A stretch of DNA of 64,000 bases, taken from assembly GCA_011799875.1 (NCBI GenBank), contig CM022301.1, positions 322,294,929 through 322,358,928 of the forward strand, read 5' to 3'. The DNA is from Thinopyrum elongatum. Its lineage: Eukaryota; Streptophyta; Magnoliopsida; Poales; Poaceae. Every line of letters begins with the position of its first letter. The first letter of the stretch is position 1. Position numbers and translations under genes: made by a program. This document shows, piece by piece, positions 56,312 to 64,000 of this stretch. The notes under the pieces are model-generated. The model was not told where the DNA came from and did not search any database. It saw nothing but the letters and a program-made list of their open reading frames with translations.

Positions 56312-56453
56312 TGTTTCCCTGCAACACATATAAGGTAGTTAGTGATCAGGTTAAGTGAGGGTTCACATGCTATCAGTAAAATATGTTGATGAAAAATAAG
56401 AACATTGCAGATTCATCAGATTAATTCGAGCCACATGGAAAACCCATTTATTC

Positions 56454-57200
56454 AAACCAAGCATGATTAAGAACTAGGAAATATAGGAATTGCATATGTT
56501 TCTCATGTATTAAGTGCAGCCAAATTCGATTTATTCCTCACATGCACAACAATACAAAATTCTACCCACGACAATTGGACATCGCGTTGCAGAATTGAAC
56601 CAAGCAGTTAACTAAACACCACAACAAATGAACCAAACATTAACTGAGCACCACATTGCATAATATAACGTACTCCTAAAAGAAGATCAGACAGTTAACC
56701 AAACCAAGCATGCTTAACAACTTGGAAATATAGCAATTGTATTTGTTTCTCATGTATTTAGTACAGCTAAATTCGATTTATTTCTCACATGGTATACAAT
56801 AACAAAATGCACCCACAACAATTGAACATCGCATTGCAGAATTGAACCAAACAGTTAACTAAACACCACAACAAATGAACCAAACATTAACTGAGCACCG
56901 CATTGCACAATATATAACATACTAGAAGATCAGACAGTTAACCAAACCAAGCATACTTGACAACTTAGAAATAAAGCAATTATATTTGTTTCTCATGTAT
57001 TTTATAAAGATAAATTCAATTTATTTCTCACATGGAAGACAATACAAAATTGCACCCTGAAGAATTGAATATCACATTTGCAGAATTGAACCAAACAGTT
57101 AACTGAAGACATCAACTAATTAACCAAACAGTTAATAAGTGAGCACCACATTGCACGACATATAGAACATATACACTAGAGCAACAGAGTGCTTGGTAAA
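56454..57200. repeat. about 245-bp tandem repeat, three copies
   Basis: AAACCAAGCA marks units at 56454, 56701 and 56944, with a diverged fourth marker at 57263. The units share 'tgtttctcatgtatt', 'ttgcagaattgaaccaa' and 'acaaatgaaccaaacattaactgagcacc'. It is AT-rich, between two minus-strand genes and without its own coding frame. Confidence 0.85.
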
Positions 57201-57333
57201 AGTAGATAGGATAATTCACTAGAATTTGTTAAGGAAAGGCAGGAGCAGCACATGCAACGGGTAAACCAAGCATGCTTAACCGGCGTAGCTAGCAAACTGA
57301 ACATAGGTCCTTATAGTGAGCTAATAAGACAAG

Positions 57334-58093
57334 CTACTCCTCATCGTCGGAGATATCGATCATGATTGGCTCCTTCGACATGGAAGAGGGCGAGGCCTCC
57401 ACATCATGGGTGCCCTCGTCATAGTGGTGAGTTGCCTGAGCCACTCCGGGCACCAACCTGCTGCCTCTCGAGTTGAGGTAAGCACGGGCACGCTGAGAAA
57501 ACGCCTCGTAGTCTTCGTCGAAGGCACCGATGGTGGCCTCGAGGAAACACCATGAACTGCCGTTTAAAGCAGCCAACCGCGTCGAGGCGTCAGCGCGCGA
57601 GGCGTCACTGGTGGCCTCGACGACGAGGTGCTCCTCCAAGATCTGGGGGTCGACACGAATGGCAGCCATCACGACCTCACCCGCGCGTGCGGCCGCGATT
57701 TGTTTCTTCATTGCCAAATGCTCCTTGATCTCCTAGCTATACTGCATGCACCATGGCTTAGGGCGGCGCTTATTTGGGGGAGGGGTCAGTGATTTGGGTG
57801 GAAGGTGTCACACCGGCGGTCGGGGCATGTGGGATGTGGAAGGAGGAGGATGGCGGTCGGGTGCGGATTACCTGCCTGGATCGACGAGGCCGAGTAGCGC
57901 GAAGGAGGGTCGCCGGCGAGAAGGCGGCACTGCAAGCAAGGAGTGAAGGTTTCAACTTGGAAAGGAAGGCAGAAACAGGGGAAATGTGGCTTTTGGTAAG
58001 GGGGAGGGGGCGGGGAGGTAGATATTTCCGCGGAAGCCGAAAATTTTGAATCGGTGCAGCGAAAAAACTGGCGCGCAAAGTGTCATCAGACAT
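57334..58093 (-). CDS. hypothetical Ala-rich protein, two exons
   Basis: Exon 1 58093-57872 (74 codons) and exon 2 57732-57334 (133 codons with stop) join in phase 0 across a 139-bp intron with CAGGCAG|GTAATC donor and ATAGCTAG acceptor, giving 206 residues. Exon 1 is Pro/Arg/Ser-rich; exon 2 is Ala-rich and helical ('MKKQIAAARAGEVVMAA') with an acidic end ('IMIDISDDEE'). I recognise no family. A start at exon 2 ATG 57711 (125 residues) is the alternative. Expression is unknown. Confidence 0.5.
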
Positions 58094-58375
58094 GGTCCCT
58101 TATTCAGCACTGTGTGACAATATGTGAACATCACAAACTATTAATATTTCTTAACCCGTGTGTGATGAGTTTGAACGTCAAAATTTTTGGTTTGAATTTT
58201 CCTGGTTACAGTGGTCATCCACGTCATTGCATAATTTGGGTACACAAAGGAGACTTCAACACACCCACACTTCTTAATCGAGCAAGTTCAGCAATTAAAT
58301 AGAGCTAGCTGACCTAAACATTACTCTAACAAATTAAAGACCGGTGCTCTTAATCAAACAAAACAAAGAGTACTA

Positions 58376-58990
58376 CTACGGCTGGTGCTCATCGATCTCC
58401 GCCGCCTCCTCCATGTCCAGCTCGCGCCCGACGATCTCCTGGGGAAGGGGCGCCATGGCATCCATCGCACCATACTCGGCAAGCATCTCGCCATCCATGT
58501 CTGCCATCTGTTTGGAAAAGGCCGCCATGAGCTGGGTGTGGGCGGCCGTGATCTGGGCTTGGACGGGCTTCGTCGTGGCAAGGTATGCCGCGGAGGAACG
58601 GACGGCTGCTCGAACGCTCTCGGCGATTGCCAACTCTTCGGCCGTGGGTTGTCGACTATTGTCAGAGAAGCTTCATTTGATTTGTGCGGTGACCGCCACG
58701 AGCTAGGTGTGGGCAGCCTGGACATGGTCGTGGGCGGCCTCCATCAGGGCTAAGGCCGCCGCTGCGGAACAGACAGCTGTTGTGCCGCTCTCGCCAGTTG
58801 CTATCCCTGAGGCAGATGTTGCTGCCGCCACCTGAGAAGCAACAACGGCCGTTTGGGCTGCCTTGGCCGCCCGGTCGCAAATTGCAGCCGCGCTCACGAA
58901 CCTTGTTAGCATGCGCCTGGCGGCTGTGGCCGCGCTCTCGCCGGAGTGGGCTGCCGAAGTTGCCCTCATGAAGCGGGTCCACGTCCCCAT
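58376..58990 (-). pseudogene. Ala-rich protein with two in-frame stops
   Basis: From ATG 58990 one frame runs to 58376 interrupted only by TAG (58703-58705) and TGA (about 58676). The product is a low-complexity helix-former ('AAKAAQTAVVASQVAAATSA', 'AAHTQLMAAFSKQMADMDGE') with an acidic end ('MEEAAEIDEHQP'). It resembles the neighbour at 57334-58093 in composition and acidic tail. The first stop fits a CAG-to-TAG change. No known domain. Confidence 0.5.
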
Positions 58991-59314
58991 CTTTCAACGG
59001 CGATGATTGAACAGTGAAATGATATTTGGGGAGCGAGCTAGTGTGCTTGACACACTGGTTGTGGACTATAGCCGACGCACCTTCTCGCGTAAGCCATATG
59101 CGTACTATACTCCGACGGTGCTCCAAGATATTTTGCGCTGCATCTCACACGGTTGGTGATAATTAAATGTGTGCGATCTACTTGATTTTTCATCTTGATT
59201 TGAATTACATAATGGGGTCACAGCGGCAAAGGAGGGTGTTTGAATTGGTAGAACTTTTATCTGCAGTGAACATGCAACTATAGGTGTGTCGTCCAAAAAA
59301 TTGGAATTATTCAG

Positions 59315-61640
59315 GGTTCGTTTGGACATTTTTATACATTAACTTGGTTTTCTAGGCATTTCAGGTGCACAATTCAAAATTAAACTACATGCACATGCTC
59401 CGGTGCACCAAAATGGGTTGTAAAATCATATATGTGTCCATGGGTTGATGGTTATGTCCCATGCAAGAAATGGGGATGAATTTCAAACACCACGGCACTG
59501 TGGCTCTCCGGTAAACGTTGAGGTACTTACTTTTGTAATTCTCGTAAATCCAAAACTCGTCTGAAATTCATGAACCTTGGCGTGCTATCATGGAATGGCA
59601 TTAACATGCTGGGGTAAAAAATATTGTCCCATTTGGGGTAGGTTATGGTATAAGCTTCTCACAAACCAGAGCTTCTCACAAGAAGCCTCATGGTTCTGGT
59701 AGGGAAACGTGTCACCTTTGTGGATGAAATGATATCCGTTGCCTCTTCTTGCTTTCAATTTTTTTCTAGTGTCAATGTAGAACAACAGGAGTGTTGTGTC
59801 ATTTTTTGGGAATTTTCGTGGTTCGCTAGGACATTTTTATACATTAACTGAGTTTTCTATGCATTTATGTGCATAATTCAAAATTGAACTACATGCACAT
59901 GCTCCAGTGCAAATAAACGGGTTGAAAAATCAAATGTGTGTCCTTGGTTGCAAGCTTAGGTCCCATGCAGGAAATGGGAATGAATGTCAAACACCTTTGC
60001 CACCGTCGCTCGGCCGTTAACATTGAGATACATGGTTTTAAAATTCTAGTAAATCAAAAAATCGTCTGAAATTCATGAAACTTGACATGATATCATGGAA
60101 CGACATCAACATGCCGTGGTAAAAACATTGTCCCATTTGGGGCAGGTTTGGGTATAAGCTTCTCACAAACCAGAGCTTCTCACAACAAGCCTCATGGTTA
60201 CGTTAGGGAACGTTTCACCTTTCTGGATGAAACGACATCCATTGCCTCTTCTTTATTTCAATTTTTTTTCTACTGTCAACATAGAACAACAGGAGTGTTG
60301 TGTTAAATTTTGGAATTTTTCGGGGTTCGTTTGGACATTTTTATACATTAACTGAGTTTTCTATGCATTTATGTGCATAATTCAAATTTGAACTACAGGC
60401 ACATGCTCCAGTGCATATAAATTGGTTGAAAAATCAAATCTATGTCCTTGGTTGCATGCTTAGGTCCCATGCAAGAAATGGGAATGAATGTCAAACACCT
60501 TGCCACCGTCGCTCGGCCGCAAACATGGAGATACATGGTTTTTAAAGTCTAGTAAATCCAAAACTCGTCTGAAATTCATGAAACTTGGCATGCTATCATG
60601 GAGCGGCATCAACATACCATGGTAATTTTTTTGTCCCATTTGGGGCAGGTTTGGGTATAAGCTTCTCACAAACCAGAGCTTCTCACAACAAGCCTGGTGG
60701 TTTCGGTAGGGAACATGCCACCTGTGGGGACGAAACGATATCCATTGCCTCTTCTTGCTTTCAAAATTTTTCTAGTGTCAACATAGAACAACAGAAGTGT
60801 TGTGTTAAATTTTGGAATTTTTCGGGGTTTGTTTGGACATTTTTATACATTAACTGGGTGTTCTAGGCATTTTATGTGCATAATTCAAATTTGAACTACA
60901 TGCACATGTTCCAGTGCATATAAATTGGTTGAAAAATTAAATTTGTGTCCTTGGGTCCATGCTTAGGTCTCATGCAAGAAATGGGAATGAATGTCAAGCA
61001 CCTTGCCACCGTCGCTTGGCCGCAAACATTGAAATACTTTGTTTTTAAATTCTAGTAAATCCAAAACTCGTCTAAAATTCATGAAACTTGGCATGCTATC
61101 ATGGAGCGGCATCAACATGTTGTGCTAAAAAAATTGTCCCATTTTGGGCAGGTTTGGGTATAAGCTTCTCGCAAACCAGAGCTTCTCACAACAAGCTTGA
61201 TGGTTTCGGTAGGGAACGTGCCACCTTTGGGGATGAAACGATATCCGTTGCCTCTTCTTGCTTTCAAAATTTTTCTAGTGTCAACATAGAACAACAGGAG
61301 TGTTGTGTCAATTTTTGGGATTTTTCGGGGTTCGCTGCGACATTTTTATACATTAACTGGGTTTTCTAGGCATTTTATGTGCATAATTCAAATTTGAACT
61401 ACATGCACATGCTCCAGTGCAGAAAAATGGGTTGAAAAATCAAATGTGTGTCCTTGGGTGCATGCTTAGGTCCCATGCAAGAAATGGGAATGAATTTCAA
61501 ACACCAGGGCACCATTAATTGCCGGCAAAATGTTGAGATACTTTGTTTTTAAATTCTAGTAAATCCAAAACTCGTCTGAAATTCATGAAACTTGGCATGC
61601 TATCATGGAATGGCACCCGACATGCTGTGGTATTTTTCGT
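59315..61640. repeat. about 503-bp tandem array, 4.6 copies
   Basis: GGTTCG(T/C)T…GGACATTTTTATACATTAACT marks unit starts at 59315, 59820, 60324, 60826 and 61329; AAACCAGAGCTTCTCAC recurs once in each of the first four. The last unit loses similarity near 61640. Short frames at 60585-60866 and 61088-61369 are present in only two units, so coding is unlikely. Confidence 0.9.
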
Positions 61641-62100
61641 GTCCATTTTGAGAGAAGGCGCACTCGAATAACAGCCAACAAAGGCATTTTGAAACAAATA
61701 GCTGCCACTTTAACATCTCAAACGTTTTGTATAATTTAAATTGTGTGCGTTCTGTTAACCATTCACGTGACGCCACGCCTCACTCTTTTAATGGCTAGGA
61801 GTGCCGTGCAGACAGGTGCTTGACTGAACGGGAGGCGTGCGAGCTGTACTCCAATGCATAGGCTCACCGGGAAGCGTGCGAGCTGTACGCCGCACAGGCT
61901 CACTGGGAAGCGAGCCCTTTGACTTCCATGGCCACCTGCCTTGCTCGCATCCTCTCCATTAATGCCGCCCAAGCCGCAGTTTAATATGGGCGGCCTTACT
62001 GTTCGCCTCCCATTCCCCTCCCACAAACTTCCACCAATGCCATGGCACAAAAGGATCATCTTCGACTAGTCTTCCAATGGTTTTTAAATATAAAACACTG
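61641..62100. other. spacer with short GC-rich repeats
   Basis: At about 61840-61920 a short unit around 'gg(g/a)aggcgtgcgagctgta…cgca/cataggctcac' occurs two to three times, about 45 bp apart. No frame is supported. Confidence 0.45.
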
Positions 62101-62520
62101 ATCGCAAACATTTTAGTTAGAACACCCGTATGCAAACCGACAGCTTCCCCATGAAGCCAAGGGAAAATGTGTCGAGCAGGATTTGTGCAGCTCTTGATCG
62201 CAAACATTTTAGATAGAACACCCGTATGTAAACTGACAGCTTCCCCAGTAAGCCAAGGGAAAATGTGCCGAGCAAGATTTGTGCAGCTCTTGTTCGCAAA
62301 CGTTTTAGATAGAACACCCGTATGCAAAGTGAGAGCTATGGTGTTCCCTAGTAAGCCAAGGGAAAATTCACCGCGCAGGATTTGTGCATCTCTTCAATGC
62401 AAACGATTCAGATTGAATACGGTATGCAAAGCGAGACTTCGGCGCTAAGCCAAGAAAAAATCTAGCAAGCAGGATTTGTACCTCCCTTCAACGCAAACGG
62501 TTTTTTCGGATGACCCGTGT
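62101..62520. repeat. about 96-bp tandem repeat, about five copies
   Basis: Units begin near 62101, 62197, 62293, 62396 and 62492 with CGCAAACATTTTAG-like words, followed by 'tagaacacccgtatgcaaa', 'gccaagggaaaat' and 'gcaggatttgtgcagctctt'. The 'cgcaaac'/'cccgtgtgcaa' words resemble those near 55300, so it may be subterminal sequence of the enclosing transposon. Confidence 0.85.
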
Positions 62521-62981
62521 GCAACCACATACAGACAATTTGGTAAGATTTGCATCTGTCATATTGGGTATATTGCCATTTGTTAAACTGGAAAGATTGA
62601 CATTTGTTGATCTAGTAACATTGCCATTTTTCAAGCTTGTAACACTGCCATTTGTTAAAAGATGCAGCTAAAAATCACTAGCACTATATATTTTTTGCAA
62701 GTAAAATTCAGTAATTAAGAATAGATTTCATTCATAGATTAAGCAGTCGTTCTTTTATACAAACAGTTCAACTCGATAGCTGAACCGACCAACTTTTCCC
62801 CAATTGTTGCCAACCACATACTGAAATATCTAGTTCAACTATATATACTAGCTAATTTTAAGTACGTTGTACAGTTCCACCACATCTATAGTCAGATGAA
62901 CTGAACAGAATAGCCCCTAAATACTACTACTACGGAGGGGCTTTGTACTACTTCCGGCAGCCTCTCCTCTGCCGAGCGCGC
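62521..62981. other. spacer with a short 'attgccatttgtt' repeat
   Basis: At about 62550-62660 a unit of roughly 30 bp ('attg(c/a)catttgttaa…ctgg/tagtaac') occurs about four times. The rest is AT-rich and holds nothing I recognise. Confidence 0.5.
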
Positions 62982-63752
62982 TCAGTAAGAGGCAGAGGAG
63001 GAGGAGCCTACCGACGAGCTGGACAACTGCAATACGGTGCCTGCCACTGCTACACCTTCAGCGACGCTTACCTTGAATGCCCTCTGCTGCTCCAGATGAC
63101 CCCTCTCGAAGCGGCGGGACTCCTTGTAGATCTCCTGATTCCTCGCCTCTAGGTCGGCGTGTGCTGCGGCCACGGCGGCGGTAAGGCTCTTTGCGTGCTT
63201 GACGAGGCGCTCCTCCTCCTCCCACAGGAACTCGATGTAGCACGCAAGGTCGCTGACGCACGTGCGGGCCTCCACCTCCGCCTCCCGCCTTCGGGCGGCG
63301 GTGGTGGAGCGGGTGATGACCCCGGCGGTCGACGGTGGGCTGGCGGCCACGGCGGCCGACGATGGGGTGGCGGCCACGACCACCACCTACCGCCTTCGGG
63401 CCGCGGTGGCAGAGCGGGTGATGGCCACGGTGGCCAGCAGTGGGGTGGCGGCCACGATGGCGACCTCCCACCTTCGCGCTGTGGTGGCGGAGCAGGCGAT
63501 GGCCCTGGCTTTCGACGGTGGTGTGGTGGCCATGGCGGCAGACGGCGGGGTGGCGGCAACGACGGCTGGCAGCAGCTGCCGACGGGCAGTGGTGGCAGAG
63601 CGTGTGGTAGGTGTTTTGTGAACACCCAACAGGGACGCCACGCGCACTACACTACGCCAGGGACTGCGCCACGGCTGCGGTGTAGCCTCCCAGCTGGAGC
63701 TGTCCTCTGATGATGGCGGAGTGGCTGAGCGATGACGACGGACCGGTGCCAT
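62982..63752 (-). pseudogene. repeat-rich Ala/Thr/Arg protein with coiled-coil end
   Basis: ATG 63752 (context CGCCAATGG) opens a frame to 62982 broken by one TAG (63387-63389). The first two thirds carry three to four repeats of about 25-35 residues ('RSATTARRQ…VVAATPPS'). The last third is a charged helix ('EEEERLVKHAKSL', 'EARNQEIYKESRRFERGHLE'). A consensus donor CAAG|GTAAGC at 63072/63071 suggests the exon ends there and a downstream exon exists. A TATA box lies 80 bp upstream. No family recognised. Confidence 0.5.
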
Positions 63753-63831
63753 TGGCGATTATGGGAGAAGCAGACAAGATAAGCTATAGGGAGGGAGGGG
63801 AAAATGCGACGCAGGACTTGCCGGCCGTGAG

Positions 63832-63842
63832 GGTTTATATAG
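63832..63842 (-). promoter_or_regulatory. TATA box upstream of 63752 ORF
   Basis: The minus strand reads CTATATAAACC, about 80 bp before the ATG, with a short C-rich leader between. Good spacing for a plant promoter. Confidence 0.65.
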
Positions 63843-64000
63843 CAGGCTGGTAAGCATTGGGATTTTGGGGGATTTCACCGAGTCGGGCGGGAAGCTTGCG
63901 TGGGAACCTGCGCGGTTGCGCGGGAACGGGCTCACCACCGTTTAGCCAAAAGAACGCCCCCCGCGCTGCTCAAGCTTGCGCTCGAAGCCGTCTGCGGCAG

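Larger units (their letters stand above)
54700..64000. mobile_element. possible CACTA-type DNA transposon interior with captured genes
   Basis: Words such as 'cacacgg', 'gtgtgcgat' and 'cgcaaac' recur through 54730-55440, 58080-58160, 59130-59190 and 62090-62530. Such words remind me of subterminal sequence of Triticeae CACTA elements. Between them lie tandem arrays and small minus-strand genes. No transposase and no CACTA terminus was found, and the right end is outside the window. The class is a guess. Confidence 0.35.

Noticed and set aside
60585..61369. Two similar 93-codon frames in the 503-bp array
   Set aside because: Only two of five units keep the frame and no start context or domain is present.
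62117..62448. Frames with repeated 'RVFYLKCLRSRAAQIL' motif in the 96-bp array
   Set aside because: Both strands are open by virtue of the 96-bp period (a multiple of three); no other coding sign.
63159..63710. 183-codon Gly-rich plus-strand frame
   Set aside because: It is opposite the minus-strand repeat ORF that has TATA, ATG and donor signals; Gly-rich reading is the complement of the Ala/Thr/Pro-rich one.
1..64000. CRISPR array or bacterial operon
   Set aside because: Tandem repeats here have long, unequal units and no spacer pattern; all coding content is plant transposon or plant-type split genes.

Overview
The window looks like intergenic DNA of a large grass genome, most likely Triticeae (wheat, Aegilops or barley). 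Three things suggest this. The copia LTR at 3185-4205 has the start, end and body of the Triticeae Angela family. The gypsy elements have Athila-type gag, 'DLGAS' protease, 'FMDD' reverse transcriptase and a TGGCGCCGTTGCCGGGG-type primer site. A fragment of plant mitochondrial trnfM-rrn18 is embedded in one LTR. I see no confident ordinary host gene. Nearly everything is transposon, and nearly every frame is broken.

Layout. (1) 1-4205: 3' part of an Angela-like Ty1-copia element with degraded pol and a shortened 3' LTR. (2) 4206-4749: unassigned flank. (3) 4755-49199: one nested stack inside a single outer Athila-like element bounded by a perfect 5-bp duplication, ACTAC (4750-4754 and 49200-49204). 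Its 5' LTR was hit by a second, autonomous-type Athila element on the minus strand (5026-14923; two LTRs of 1519 bp each). Its gag-protease region was hit by a SIRE-like copia element present as a partial copy plus a full copy sharing an LTR (16946-44700). The partial copy was hit by a large non-coding LARD-type element on the minus strand (17318-30229; TSD TATGC; LTRs of about 4.5 kb). One LARD LTR then took up mitochondrial DNA (about 25408-25968). The full SIRE-like copy carries a 1-kb LINE-like insertion with a 16-bp duplication (41233-42234).

(4) 49205-52945: flank, then GC-rich DNA with a TATA box, a frameshifted B3-domain-like ORF and a 499-bp duplicated block. (5) 52946-54630: minus-strand LTR plus a scrap of internal sequence of another Athila-type element. 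(6) About 54700-64000: a region with repeated 'cacacgg/gtgtgcgat' words, at least five tandem arrays (periods about 45, 244, 503, 96 and 30 bp) and a set of minus-strand gene-like units. These are a three-exon B3-like gene (55664-56311), a two-exon gene for an Ala-rich protein (57334-58093), an Ala-rich pseudogene (58376-58990) and a TATA-led repeat-protein ORF (62982-63752). It may be the inside of a CACTA-type DNA transposon carrying gene fragments, but I could not find its termini.

Three elements in the stack lack pol (outer Athila: gag and protease only; SIRE-like: gag plus an unrecognised about 1240-codon ORF; LARD: no ORF), so they would depend on enzymes supplied in trans. The most unusual items are the SIRE-like element, in which pol is replaced by a second ORF with its own TATA box and leader intron, the mitochondrial filler insertion with templated local copies, and the B3-like/Ala-rich gene cluster.
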